DNA from: Hydractinia symbiolongicarpus
Taxonomy: Eukaryota > Cnidaria > Hydrozoa > Anthoathecata > Hydractiniidae
Direction: 5' to 3'
DNA: 64,000 bases
Assembly: GCF_029227915.1 (NCBI RefSeq)
Contig: NC_079877.1
Coordinates: 3,534,001-3,598,000, forward strand
Part shown: in pieces, positions 1 through 12,600 of the stretch
How positions within the stretch are numbered: the stretch's first letter is position 1
Layout: the number at the start of each line of letters is the position of its first letter
The notes under the pieces: generated by a model
What the model was told of the DNA's origin: nothing
Database searches by the model: none
Seen by the model: the letters and a program-made list of their open reading frames with translations, nothing else
Translations under genes and position numbers: made by a program

Positions 1-163
1 TTATGGCTGCGAATATCCTCGAAATCATGGTAGTATGACAATAAAATAAAACAAAAAAGAAGTTATCGAAAAAAAAGATGTCAACTTTTATTACTGATAC
101 TCAACGACTTTTTCACTGTATACTTTAAATACAAGAAAATAAATCCAACTTCGTTAAACACTA

Positions 164-1909
164 TTAATTGATCCAAGCATAAGGAACAAATCCGTTTTTA
201 GCATCATTCCAAAACTCGCACTGTCTTTGTTGGTAATCATCGTTGATCACAGTGACACCACCATCTTGATTGAAAATACCAGTTTGCGTGGTTTTCCAGT
301 CTACCGAACCTTCCTTCATAAACTTCAGCACAGTTGCTCGAATTGATTTCATAAACTCGATATCGCTGCCAGAAACGCTATGCTTCATTACAAATATAAT
401 ACTCTTATAGCCAAACAGAGCATAAGTATCCCAAATATGAAATGCATTGAACCAATAGATTGGTGGTGCGATGATAGGGGTTGCAGGTGCATTGGTCACG
501 ACATACTGATAAACGTTATGATGCTTGCTTTTTCGGAAATCCTTTGCTAACTTGTTTGTCGGGCAGCTCACTCTAACATCTGTTGCCATGGTTTCGTATA
601 AATGTTGCGCCTCTCTATCAGTTGTTAAGTTCTCAGTTTGACTCTTGTATAAATCGTCCCACACTTCATTCATAAACTTTGATCTAAAGTTATCCAATCG
701 ACCTTTAATAAATTCTTTAACTTCAGACGAAGCGTTTTCGCCTATAAATCTTTTAACTGGCTCAACGTTTATCTCCTGGGCAGTGTAACCCATCAGAATA
801 GAAACATTCGTTGCACTATTGAAGTTGATTTGTGATAGATTCTTTGGTGGTTTAGGAACAACATTTCCATCAACTACAACAAGAGCACCCGCAAGGAATC
901 CCTTTGTTGGGAAATCAAAAAGGTCTGGCCCATCCCAATATGGATATACCTGTCCTGGAACAGCTTGGTTCACTTCTTCTGTATTTAAACCGTACAGGCA
1001 TGTTCGAATCTCGTCTGAGGTGTTAAACGTTCTACATTTACTATTGTTGATAAAAATACGATTCTCGTTCTCAGCATCGATGTAGGATTTCTCAAATTTA
1101 GGAGATCCGCTCATTGGTATTGCTTTATGAAACAATCCGTCAGCTAATGGAGAAGCAAGCAAAGCGAATATAGCTGTACCACCAGAACTTTCTCCACAGA
1201 GAGTAACAGAGTTAGGGTCACCTCCAAAGTTTTTGATGTTACTTTGAATCCATTTCAGCACTAGTATTTGATCCATTATTCCATAATTTCCATCTGTTCC
1301 ATTTTTCCTTAATTCCTTCAATGTTAAAAATCCAAAGGCGCTTAAACGATAGTTTATGCTGACTGATACGATATTCATGGATGCGACAAACTCGCTATCT
1401 GGTGAATAACCGTAGGTTTCGCCTTCGCCATTCATCAAGCCACCTCCATGTATCCACACAAACACTGGTAAGTTCCCTGTCAGATTAGGAGTGTGGACAT
1501 TTAAATATAAACAATCTTCAGAACCAACAGTCTTTCCCTTTACAACTTGTGCACATTTATTTCCAAACGTCTTCGCAATAAACGTACCCTTCCAACAATT
1601 TCTTTTGTCATCACTTAACCGAACAGGTGGAGCCCATCTCAAATCACCAACAGGGGGTTTCGCGTAAGGAATACCTTTATAAACATATGTCGTCACATTC
1701 TTGACAGTCGAAAAAGCAAGAACCCTTTCTGTTATTCCCTTGACAGGTCCACATTCTGTTTGAACGACAAAATCATCGATTTTGGTACCGTCGCCGTCGC
1801 TGTCGCTGTCGTCGCTGTTTTTATGAACGACAACTCCGACAATAACAGCAACAACAACAACGACCAACACGATACCTAAGATCACAAATAGTTTAACCTT
1901 GCTGATCAT
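164..1909 (-). CDS. Type-B carboxylesterase, membrane-anchored
   Basis: A single uninterrupted 581-codon frame encodes an alpha/beta-hydrolase of the carboxylesterase/cholinesterase family, which hydrolyses carboxylic esters. Residues 1-29 are a short basic start followed by a Val/Ile-rich membrane segment, then an Asp/Ser-rich linker (about 31-41), so it is probably a type II anchored ectoenzyme or has an uncleaved signal anchor. Visible family motifs are YKGIPYAKPPVG (77-88), EDCLYLNV (131-138), the oxyanion loop HGGG (154-157), the nucleophile elbow GESSGG with Ser241, the acidic member Glu379 in GYTAQE, and His491 in NAFH. The triad is therefore complete and the length is normal for the family. 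The ATG at 1909 is chosen because it opens the anchor segment. The gene is intronless, unlike its neighbours. The substrate cannot be inferred; no acetylcholinesterase-specific feature was identified. Confidence 0.93.
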   Translation of the reverse strand: MISKVKLFVILGIVLVVVVVAVIVGVVVHKNSDDSDSDGDGTKIDDFVVQTECGPVKGITERVLAFSTVKNVTTYVYKGIPYAKPPVGDLRWAPPVRLSDDKRNCWKGTFIAKTFGNKCAQVVKGKTVGSEDCLYLNVHTPNLTGNLPVFVWIHGGGLMNGEGETYGYSPDSEFVASMNIVSVSINYRLSAFGFLTLKELRKNGTDGNYGIMDQILVLKWIQSNIKNFGGDPNSVTLCGESSGGTAIFALLASPLADGLFHKAIPMSGSPKFEKSYIDAENENRIFINNSKCRTFNTSDEIRTCLYGLNTEEVNQAVPGQVYPYWDGPDLFDFPTKGFLAGALVVVDGNVVPKPPKNLSQINFNSATNVSILMGYTAQEINVEPVKRFIGENASSEVKEFIKGRLDNFRSKFMNEVWDDLYKSQTENLTTDREAQHLYETMATDVRVSCPTNKLAKDFRKSKHHNVYQYVVTNAPATPIIAPPIYWFNAFHIWDTYALFGYKSIIFVMKHSVSGSDIEFMKSIRATVLKFMKEGSVDWKTTQTGIFNQDGGVTVINDDYQQRQCEFWNDAKNGFVPYAWIN

Positions 1910-2443
1910 CTTGCTTGCTTGTTAAAACGCTGAAGTTTGACCTACATAATTAACTTACAAGAAAACAATCTCCTCACATATATTAAGTAAATATATCACC
2001 ATTAAGAAACACAGCACATCATAAAGACATCAAACGTCTCCGCTATTGATGTTCGTGAATAAAAGAACAAACCATGACTATTGTTGGTGTACTAATAAAA
2101 AGCAAAGTGATTTATTAACCTGTATTTATGAGAGCAAATATCATCACCACTCCTCCCCACGTCTTTTTTTAACCTTATGATAACTTTGAAAATATCTCAA
2201 TACAAATTTATGTTTATTTCGGACAAAAATTTTAAGTTTGATTCTGCTGCAGAATTCTTTAAACGTTTTTTGTGGCTTCTATTAAAATCGGTGGAATAAT
2301 TTTTTTGTGGTCATTTGCATCAATCACAAGAGAACAAAAAGCCTTATGCGTAATGCTTACGTACGCACTCTCGTTATCTCTTCTTGTGTTTTGGCTGTGA
2401 CACAGAACATCAACTTTCTCTACATTTTTTATTTCTTTCCTTA

Positions 2444-3137
2444 AGGCCGGGGCAAACGATTCCAACATTCCATCCAACATGAATTGTTAGACAAATTAGC
2501 TTTATCCAACAATGTCGATCATTCATTCATTAACACATGCTCTACTCATTCATTTCAAACTAAACATGGCGGCGGCAGAAGACATGCTCCTCCCGATTAT
2601 TTTATCAGATTTCGCTGATTCTGATGAAGAAAAGCCTCGAAGGGGCAAAACAAGAGAGTGGGCCGAAAGGAGAGGCCAGTTTGGAACATATGAGACTTTG
2701 GTCAAGGAGTTGATAGTGGAGGATCGGATGTCATTCAAGCAGATGTTTAGAATGAGCGTGGAAGATTTTTTTGAGTCACATTGACGATCTCATTTCCCCC
2801 CAATACACAGCTTTTCTACCATCTTTATTTATACACAATTTCCTTGAGAACTTTTCTAATAAAAATGTTCGATTTTCTTTCGATTGACGTCATCATAATT
2901 CGAATGTTGGACGAAAAGTGTTTAAACGATTCCAACAGGAAAATCGAGCGAGAAAAAAGAGGCAAAATTTGTATGAAAAGTTTGATGGTGAACTTTCATC
3001 CAACTATTTTTTTCTTCTTTTGATGTCATTTTTTCTTCTTTCATAAATTTTACTTTCGTTCAAACGATTCCAACATTTATCCAACATGGGTGTTGGTTGT
3101 GTGTTGGATGGAATGTTGGAATCGTTTGCCCCGGCCT
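2444..3137 (+). mobile_element. Short PIF/Harbinger-type DNA transposon derivative
   Basis: The ends are perfect inverted repeats of about 36 bp: AGGCCGGGGCAAACGATTCC begins at 2444 and its reverse complement ends at 3137. Both ends are flanked by a TTA target duplication (2441-2443 and 3138-3140). A 3-bp TTA/TWA duplication is the hallmark of the PIF/Harbinger superfamily. At 694 bp the element cannot encode a full transposase and keeps only an N-terminal remnant, so it is a non-autonomous deletion derivative. The perfect TIRs suggest a fairly recent insertion. Confidence 0.85.
2566..2784 (+). pseudogene. Harbinger-like transposase N-terminal fragment
   Basis: The frame from the ATG at 2566 encodes about 72 residues with an acidic start (SDFADSDEE), a basic stretch (KPRRGKTREWAERRGQFG), and a segment with RMSFKQMFRMSVEDFFE. 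This order, with Arg/Trp-rich residues before a 'YxTLxxEL…ED…F…FxRM' pattern, is typical of the N-terminus of HARBI1-like transposases. The frame stops at 2784, just where the family continues with the 'L..LI.P' region, so the catalytic DDE domain is missing. It lies wholly inside the TIR-bounded element and is not expected to be functional. The assignment is from memory of the family pattern. Confidence 0.6.
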
Positions 3138-3140
3138 TTA

Positions 3141-4627
3141 CGAACAGCAGTCAATGTGAGAAAAAGCACAAACAAATACAGAGAATTTGTCGAAAAATGA
3201 GGATCCTGCCACCTCCCTTTTCCTACATGTCAATGTTGCATTCACACGATGAAACTGAAGAAACATCTTTCGGGCACCCTGAAACAATATCGAAATGAAA
3301 ATTGAAAATGGGAATTCTGACAGAAGTTTCATTAATTTTGTTCGCGATTATAAACATCAAAATATTAAAATAACATCAAAACATCTTTTTCTTCCTTTCT
3401 ACTTCAAGCCTGCAAAAACAACCAACAAAAAAAAATTTAAAATGAAATGTTCGCTTTATAGTAGAAATTTATCATTAAATAATTTAAAATACAAAATTCT
3501 AAAATATAGGAAAATATTTAAATACATTAAAAATTATCAGTGCGCAAGTGCACATGTTAAATACTTATAAAGACTTTACATACAGAATTAAAAATTAAAC
3601 TATTCGTTAGCACGTGGAAAGTCCACGGGAACTTAGATGAAAACATTTCGTGCATTTTTTACACGAATTTGATCCTTATACTGGTATTAATGTAAGACCA
3701 CAACCAAATACGCAATTTCTTTAGTGTTGCAAGCGAACTATCAACATTCACTACCAAAGCAAATTATATGTTCAAAACATTTTTGTGCTTAGAAACAAAA
3801 ATCTCCTTTTTTTTAATCATGCTTAAAGAGAAACCAGGTTACTTTTTACTTTGACCGCTATTGACATCTGGGAAGTATAAATGATATGACAACGAAGCTT
3901 GACACAATACCTAGCAAAAGTTAAAGTTATTTGACATGTAAAAATAATTCTAAGGTCATTATTTTTTCAAAAAATGTATTTTTTATATTTTTTTAAATTT
4001 TTTTCCTCTTTTTAAATCATATACCTAATTTGATGTCAATATATTCAGGACAAATATAACTAAATCGGAAGAGATGCTTCTTTTTGAAATGTTAGAAGTG
4101 TTACAAGCACGAAAAATTTGATTTTTTTATGAAAAATAAAATCCATTATTTAAGAAAATAAAATAAAATTTCTTTTTTCAATAACTTTTGTTTTAGGCGA
4201 GGTATAGGTATTAACAAAATTTAATGCGTTTCATTGAAACTGTAGAGTTATATTTTGCGCCTAATGTGTTAAATTTTGTTAAACACGCTTTTTACGCGAA
4301 AGCGCAAAATTAGTACGAATCACTGTACATAATTTCATCGTTCTTTATAAAAACAAACACTTTTGCTCCACCAAAAATGTAGTCAGCACAATTTCTTCTA
4401 TACTTTCCCAATCCATTGCTGAATTTTAATCAACGTCAAAGCCGCTTAAAATTATGTTCAATATGGGAGCTATTCTACAATTCTTAAGATAAAAACAAAA
4501 CACTAAAAATATACAAGATTTATACAAAACTATGTGTAAGCAAGTAGTTCCTTGGTATAAGACTAAACAAATTTACTGACATAAAACAAATATAAACACA
4601 TTTCAATACCACAAGTCACCATACAAG
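3141..4627. other. Gene-free AT-rich spacer
   Basis: No supported gene is seen here. The short open frames are AT-rich and lack splice context. Around 3606-3630 there is a CACGTGG/CCACGGG hairpin resembling the 3' hairpin of the small Helitrons in this window, in reverse orientation, but without a clean CTAG end. Confidence 0.5.
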
Positions 4628-7600
4628 TCACGCTTTGATGCATTCATCAATTCTTTTCAATGCTTCGAGACCTGTCATGGACAGTGGAATATCAACCGAT
4701 CTTCTTACCTGAGGATCATTCGGATTGATTCTAATCAATCTTGTGTTTTCGTTAGTTGAATTCTCGACAGTTTCTTCACTAAAATGTCTTACAGTAGGTA
4801 TGACCAAACCAGCACCAATCTCAACAACAACAAGTGGTTGGTTTCGCACATTTTCCAGCCAAGGCCATAGTCTGGACAATTGTTTATCAGTTCTATCTGT
4901 TACCCACCAAAGGTCGTTAAACAGCAGTACATTAGGCCGGGCCAGCATCTGATTCGCAGAAGGAGCACCTAAAAGAGAAATAAGACAGTGAGACGATAAA
5001 TTATTTTGTTAACAAGATAGAGAAACAAAAATTAAACAAAACAAAACAAAAACAGTGGTCAATAATGCATAGAAAAAATGCACCTTTTTTGTAACTGACA
5101 ACTGACTCCAATACATAAAAAATATCTATATAATAATAGCCGTCGTCTGTCTGTATGTCTGTCTGTTACGGAAACACGAAATGCGACATATAAAGAACAA
5201 GCGACCCCGTGGATTTTTCCACGGGTTAACGACTAGTTTATAATATTATCTGTTACAATACCCAAAACAATGCTATGTGAGCCAAAGATGGTAGGTGCAA
5301 GTAAGGTTGGGTGAATTTTTTCACTGTCTGTTAATATTAAGTTTCTCAATAGTAACCGGGAGACCCAGCATAATTTTCTTATTACCGGGAAATCAGAATA
5401 GTTGAGGTAGGGAAAATTACAGCGGGTTGCAAATGATTTTTCTGCCGCCAGAATACTGACTGCGCTTCGTAATGGGTGACTTTTATTCATCTGATCATTA
5501 TCGGGAAATCCTTTGTTTTAAGCGCAAATGGCCTCACTCACCCAACAAATTTGATTAGATATTGTACTTTTTAGGATGATAAGATGTGACCACGCTGACG
5601 CTGATTTTGTGTTAATGGGTGGATTAAAATTTTAGAGATTTGCTCTAATATTTTTTTGCGTCCAAGCTTTTGTAAGAGAGAAACTGAATTTTGATGTCCT
5701 CGAAATGTTAGTTAACTAGGATAGTTCAACAGCTTAGTGGGAAATAATCTAGTTGGGCCTTAGTTTTCCAATCATTTTAAAGTATTAAGAAAATTTATAA
5801 GAATTTATAAGATTTTAGCTGTTTTTAGAATTTTTTTTGAATAAAAGGGAAAAGACGTACAAAAAAGAGATTTCGAATTAGTGAAAGTATATAACATAGA
5901 ATCACAAGAATGAAGGATGAATTGAACAAGGAACACAAATTGGATTCATTAGATTTTATTTCCGTATAAGTCGATGCAGAATATATATTTTAGGATTTTA
6001 AAAGTCTTCAAAAAAAAAATCGGGAAATTTTAGGATTTTTGGGCAGCGTGGGAAGACTTGTGCTTTCGAGTCGTTTGATAATTTGAGGTATTTTTCTTCC
6101 TATAAAATCCATAAACAGATCATAAAAATTAAACCAAAAACATACCTGGTGGTCCAGTTGGAAGGGGTGGTTGTGCTTTCAACGTCTTATGATCAATTAC
6201 AAGGTCCAATTCTTCTGGTGTTGCCCAAATGGACTCATCACCGTTAATTGTTTGCAGAAATTGTAAACTACCATGACACTCAACTATCCTGTACTTATCG
6301 TAACCAGCTTTTTGAAATTGACCATCAACATTACTTGTGTAGACAAAATAACCACACTCCATCTTCTCTCCCCATTTTTTAAGAATTTCAAAACCATCAT
6401 GTGGCTGGGTAGTTCTATAGAGCTTTATTCTGTGACCGAAAAATCCCCAAGCGAATTGAGGATCATCTTCAAACCAACTGGGTGTACTCTAAATGTAAAT
6501 TTTAAATAACATGAATAAATAATACGAATAAAAAAAAAAAAAAATTAGGTGAAATATATAGCTGCATGTCAACGACAACTATATGAAAGTTGGGAGGCAC
6601 TGACACAAAGAAGGTCAACACTGTGGTAAAAGGCTTAAGTACCTTACCCTACTGTTTTGTGTCAGTAATCTCATGTGAATAACAATAAATAACAAGTTAG
6701 AAGCAAAAGTGATCAAATTTCGTCATTGGGACACTTTGTATGTGAGAGAAATAAATGATAACATTCCACATGCAAAACTAAACGCTGTGAAGAAAACACA
6801 AATGGTTATAGATTCTTTTCGAAAAATCAATTCACAGACTCCCTTGCCCCTATTGAAAAACAAAAAATTATAATTGTTGGCTGCATATGACCAAACATGA
6901 CCAGATAAAGAGCGTTTAATTTTAATAATAATATTTCTAACATTTTTTAGCTGCTTTAGTCCAACACACACGAGTCCAAAATCACAAAAATTAGACCTTC
7001 TTCATGTCACAAACTAGCTATCTTTACTTATTTTAAAATTAAACAACCTAAAAACCTAAAGGGTTATCATACACAAACAATCGCCGTTTCACAAGGAATC
7101 CTTAAACCACTGGTCTCTCGAGACTTTCCTCAGTGGTAGCACCCTCCATCAAGCATCATCATCATCACCATTCTCGGCTTAACGTCCGTTTTCCATGCTA
7201 GCATGGGTTGGACGGGGTATATTAATGACCCTCTTCCAATCTGATCTAGACTGTGCTAGATCTAAACTCAACTTCCTCTGTATCAAGTCTGTCCTTATAA
7301 CCTCCTGCCAAGTCTTTCTGGGTCTGCCTCTGGGCTTTGCGTCAGGAACTATCAAGTCGCTACACTTTCTTACCCAATTATTCTCCTAAGTGCCCCAACC
7401 ATTTCAATCTTCTAATCTGGATAACATCTTTAATTGTAGGGATACTTAGCCTGCTTCTTAGCTCATTCTTAGCACGAAATTTAAACTCTCCATCATGGGT
7501 TACATACATTACTTTACCAAGAAACACTACAAAATCTTAATAAATACATTTATACAATGTATATAACATTATCTGCCAGTCTAATACACACAAGGTTAAA

Positions 7601-8158
7601 AAAAAATCCAACCCACCTGTTTCGACCTCCTGAAATTGTGAGAAATGCAAAACAAAACCAATTTGAATTTTTAATTCCATAATCTCTCCTAGATTATTAG
7701 TAGACGGACAAGATTTAGTTATTACCTTAGATTTGAATTTGATGATAAACAATGATGGGGTGAAAGATTAATAAACACATTGTTCATGTGTGTAGTGAAG
7801 TTTTAAAGAGGAAAATTATCCCAAAACGAATTCACATGTTTTTTGCATTTTCCCATAAATTTCATCAATATGCTATAATATAATTTTACTTCGCCTGTAT
7901 AAAGAATACATCAAGACATACCTAATGTTGGATAGATACCATGTTCTAAAGTTTATGATTTTCATTAAAAAAGAAAATAAATACCATTTCTGGTAGGGTT
8001 AATCCCCTTTCTTTTATTGGTGGATATGCTTTCCAAAGTCCTTCAGGTCCTCGATAATCTGGCAAACCAGAGTCCACTCCCATGCCTGCACCAGTAGTGA
8101 TAAGCAAAGCTTTTGCATTTTTGATCGCTGAAGCTGCTTGTTTAATGTGATCAACCAT
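4628..8158 (-). CDS. SIR2-like protein, copy A (three exons)
   Basis: Model: exon 1 8158-7985, exon 2 6488-6146, exon 3 4968-4628, in phase and 285 aa. Family motifs are GAGMGVDSGLPDYRG (residues 23-37, NAD-binding loop), TSNVDG (109-114), ECHGS with the candidate catalytic His130, and EIGAG (222-226) followed by RINPNDPQV. The nearest family I recognise is the sirtuin type common in proteobacteria with 'GVDSGLPDFRG'. Sirtuins use NAD+ to remove acyl groups from lysines. The four zinc-binding cysteines expected between the catalytic His and the ARPN segment are absent, so activity is uncertain. The ATG at 8158 is used rather than an upstream GTG because it aligns with copy B. Intron 1 holds a LINE fragment; intron 2 (4969-6145) holds a small Helitron. 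It is the downstream member of a tandem pair. Confidence 0.87.
5125..5236 (+). mobile_element. Miniature Helitron (HINE-like), copy 1
   Basis: This 112-bp element starts 5'-TCTATATAATAATA and ends with the hairpin CCCGTGG-ATTTTT-CCACGGG followed by TTAACGA and CTAG. It sits between A (5124) and T (5237). A 5' TC, a subterminal 3' hairpin, a CTAG end and A^T insertion without target duplication are the defining Helitron features. It has no coding capacity and lies in intron 2 of SIR2-like copy A. A second copy is at 26185-26334. Confidence 0.75.
7156..7470 (-). mobile_element. 3' fragment of a non-LTR retrotransposon
   Basis: Read on the minus strand this matches, with scattered substitutions and small deletions, the 3' end of the LINE at 37917-38890, including the GARPRGRPRKTW-type tail region and the (ATG)n-like 3' terminus at 7157-7172. 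Homology fades near 7470. It is a 5'-truncated dead copy inside intron 1 of SIR2-like copy A. Confidence 0.8.
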
Positions 8159-8958
8159 TTCTCCAATGTGCACTTACTTTCCAGAAGAATCTTTTGCTTT
8201 TAAAAATAAAGAGTGTATATACAATTACTATTTTTTGAATTTCTACAAGATCAAGATTAATCCAACACGGTTGCCAGAAAAAACCATAAATTAAATGTTA
8301 GGTCATTTTAGGAAAGTTTCATCAAATGTTTACGATATACCCGGAACATTGATCAATATTTCAGGAAAATTTGGGAAAATAACTGCAAATATTTAGGACA
8401 AATTTACTTGATGTGACATTTGTATTTTACACAGTGAAATTATCATGCTCAAAAATCTCAGGAATATAAAGAGAAATTGTAATACTTTTTCACATTTTTT
8501 CATGCAATTAAATTATATGCCTGTGAATTAATATTTTTATGAATGAATAATAAAATTCCAAGTAACCATTATTTTTTTCATCATTTTGTGCCAACTTTTC
8601 ATGAAAATCCTAAACTAAACATTGATTTTCTTCACAAGGATAAAACATCATAAAAGAAATTTAGGAAAATCAGATAAATAATTTAGGAGAATGACCAAAT
8701 TTTAGCTTATTCTATATTAAGATTGGTGGTGTTCCTTAAAACAACATTTAATGCCTTTCACTATCTATGATTACATGAAAAATTGAAGTATGTAATCGGC
8801 ACATAAAAAAGTGAGAAAATACTGTTAAACATATACTATTCACAGTTCCTATAAAAAGCTCATGAGACTAATAAACAGCTACAAAACTTTTGTAAGCCAT
8901 GTTGCTGCAAATTTTTTTAGCCTTTATTATATGCAAGAGAAACTAACAGTACATATTA

Positions 8959-9290
8959 CTTTAATTGGATAAACTTTCATGAATGAAGAAATTCGGAACA
9001 TTTCGCAAGATTAACTTTCGTGACTGAAGAAACCCGTAAATTTTTGCAAGATAAACTTTCGCGAACAAGAATTTTTCAGCTAGAAAATTCTTAGCATAAT
9101 TGAAAATGTTATAAATTTTCCTCCTTGAAAAGATTTCTAAGTATTTTGTGCGTTTTTGGTGAAAAATGATAAAATAGCTTACTGGACAAAGTTTTGCGAA
9201 TGAAGAAACTCGCACATTTTCGCAAGATAATTTTTCGCGAAAATGGCAAATTCGCGAAAGTTTCTCTTGCAAAAGTTTCTCCAATTAAAG
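8959..9290. mobile_element. TA-flanked MITE, copy 1
   Basis: The ends are CTTTAATTGGATAAACTTTC and the near-complement ending CCAATTAAAG, flanked by TA. The interior is packed with variants of the palindrome TTCGCGAA and contains no plausible gene. It is strongly similar over its whole length to 14016-14387. The two copies bracket SIR2-like copy B and SMCO4. TA duplications are compatible with a Tc1/mariner-type mobiliser, but the superfamily is not proven. Confidence 0.75.
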
Positions 9291-9663
9291 TATATATAAA
9301 TAAAACTTTTTTACAGAATAAAGGATAGTCAATACATTTACTTATCTCCAATATACACAACAGTCATATATAAATAAAAATATATTATTTTTAATAAAAT
9401 CTCCATTAACAGAATAGAGAACTTGGTTGATTCTGCAAAAGTTCTTCTGAAAAGGAAATTTAAACCTTAAAATAATTATCCATGTGGAAATAAACAGCAC
9501 ATTAATTCAAAAATTTCAAAAAAATCTTTTCCAGAAAAGCTTAATATAGACTTTATCTTAAACACACTGTACCTTACTGTACCAGGTTAGGTAACAAAGA
9601 AAAAAACTAAATTAACAAACAAATAAACAACAGATCCAATATAAAAATTTAAAAAAATTAAAT

Positions 9664-12600
9664 TTATTTATCCATATATGCATCTATCGCTTCTAAAGCA
9701 TCTAAACAATTCATTGGTAAAGCAAAATCTACTGGTCGTATTACTTGTGGTTCATTTGGGTTTATTCGAATCAAATAACTGTCTTCATGTCTAGAGTACT
9801 TTATAATTCCCTGACTGGTGTTCCGAATAGTTGGAACAGCTAATCCTGCACCAATTTCCACAACAACAACTGGTTGTTTCTGTAGTAGCTTAACCCATTC
9901 ATAAAATCTCTCTTCTTGGTCATCAGTTCTGCCAGGTAACCAGTATGCATCACCAAACATTAAAATATTTGGTCGTCCCATAACTTGTTTTTCTATTGGT
10001 AAACCTATAATCATAATTAAAGGCCATATTAATATAACAGTTACTAGTAAGTTGTAATGCTGTTTATGGACAGGAGCTTTGGCAGTTTCTGAAGCACACA
10101 CTCAAAAGGATATTTTTGGACTAAAGTGTGATAAAATAGCGATTTTCAAAAACGTCATTGCCAATTTTATAATTTTCAGACAAAAAACAAGCTTGAAACA
10201 GTTTGAATTTCAAGCACATAAGAGCCAGACCTGGTGGCCCAGTTGGTAGAGGTGGTTGTGCTTTTAATGTCCTATTGTCAATTACAAATTCTAAGTCTTC
10301 TGGTGTTGGCCATATATAATTGTAACTTTTTGTTGGTTGCATAAAGTGTATGCTTCCATGACACTCAACAACCCTTTCTTCACTGAAGCCAGCTTTTTGA
10401 AAATGGCCATCAACATTGCTTGTGTAGACAAAATAACCAAATTCCTTCTTTTCTCCCCATTTTTTAAGAATTTGAAAACCATGGTGTGGCTGAGTGTTTC
10501 GGTACAACAATAATCTGTGACCAAAAAATCCCCAAGCGAATTGAGGATCACTTTCAAACCAACTAGGTGTACTCTAAAACCAAGGAAAATAAGAGGATCA
10601 TATCAACCACCAAAATAATTCTAATTGTGCATAAAAGGCCTGCAAATTTAACTAACCCAAAATTAATAATTCATAATATAAAATAATTATAAATAACTTT
10701 ATTAAAATTTCTAAGTTTGGAAGATATTTATTGTTTTTAACACTGTAAAAAGGATCAGTAAAAATCAACATAATAATTTGGCACATTATTAATAAGGCGG
10801 GGATGTGAAGGCTAAGCGGTGAAGTAAACAGCGTAACGGTGCAGAGAGTTGTAGTTCTCTGATAACAAAACTGTAACATGGAGTCATTATCTGAGAAACA
10901 CAGAGATACTCCTAAGTACTTGAAATGTTATCCTCCACATTTTTCTTAATTCATCACATTTTTGAGGGCTTTTATGTAGCACAGCTAAATAAATAATGGG
11001 GTTGAAATTTAAATTATATACAGAATTTATTTCTCAATTTATTTCTCATAAAAATTGATGCCCCAGGGTATTATAATTGGGTATCAATTATTTTTGTAAG
11101 GATTACCTAAAGACATGTAATAGATATCATAAAAATAGCAAATTTGGCCAAAAGTTATTAGGACTGATTATTCCTTTCCAGACGAAAAGAAAATATGACC
11201 TTTAACACACTAACTGATGATTAAAAAAATCACATGTTTGGCCACCATAGAAACAATTTCGGTGGTACAGGAACAAAAATTTAACAAGGAATAATAGAGA
11301 GGTTTAAAATAAGAATTTTTTTTGAACAAACAAGGCAATTGCACTAAACTTGTTGTGCAAAAAAAGTTTTTTGTGTTGTGATATTGGATTATTCATCAGA
11401 AGAGAATGAATGTCACTTTTTTGGGTGTTGCGGTTGGAAAAATGATGACTCGCAAGATGAAGTGCCTATCCTTTTTTTCATTGATAAGACTGTACAGCTA
11501 CACAGGTTTTTTGCTATGAAACCTTAAATATTTTTGGAATAATGCTTTGTTACTATGTATGCATTTTTATAAAAATGGAATGGCAGTAAAGCATATAACT
11601 AGCATATACAACACTATTATCACTAATTTTCTAAAGCTTTATAAAAAAAGACCTGCTTTCCTGTGAGAACTGCATCATTTGTTGTGGATTCATAAGATTT
11701 TATCTTCTGGGTTTCAGGCCGTCCTTATATCACCAAATCAGTCCTTATATTGCCACCCTCTTAACAAAACATATTCAGACTACAAATATACCCATGTAAT
11801 TCAAATAGTTTAAAGCTCTCAGTTAGGGTTATCTTCTTAAAAGCGCTTTTTAAATGTTAGTGCCAAGCATGCTCCTAAAATGCCACCATTTGATTGAATA
11901 CTCTTTAAATGCATGTTAAAGTTTATTATTATTTATTATTATTTAGGTAGCTATGTTTTCTTTGGTTTACAACTTCAGTTATATAAAATTATACCGCTAT
12001 CCTAGTTGGACTAAAAGTTCTTTTGAAATGAGTACGTGTTGTAGTTTTTTATTTTTATTTTTTACTTTTTTACCTGTTTTCCGTGTCATTTCTGAGTTTC
12101 ATCCGCATACCAAAGAACCTCAAAGGCCCCTGGGATTAATTAATTTTACGCACCTGGTTTATTTAACAACTTTAACCAATAGGCCTTCAATCCCATGTCT
12201 CACATGATTGTGATGGTCAATGCGCTGCTGCTAATCTAGTAAAAAGTTCTTTACTGACCTTCTAAATCAAAAAAACTTGCTGAGTCAAACTGTAAACAAC
12301 AAAAACTCTGTCTATGTGAGCTTTTATTTGTTTTTTACACTTTTGCAGACTTTTTTACTGAAAGCTGATAACTTTTTAGCAAGGGATGTAGCAAAACAAG
12401 TTATTACTCATGTTCAGTGTATGTGTTACAAGGTCATGTTCAGTTCCTTAGATGTTTCCTGCATCTGTTTATACCAAAACAACATTCCATAACAGCGTAG
12501 ATGATACATTTTCGTTCTTGTGGCAAAAACTCTTGTGCTGGAGGCTCACGTGACAATTACTTAATTTTTTTGCAGTCATTATGAATGGAGGGAAAACATT

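Noticed and set aside
3601-3632. Third small Helitron end on the minus strand
   Set aside because: A CCCGTGG…CCACGTG hairpin is present, but the CTAG terminus and the TC start are missing.
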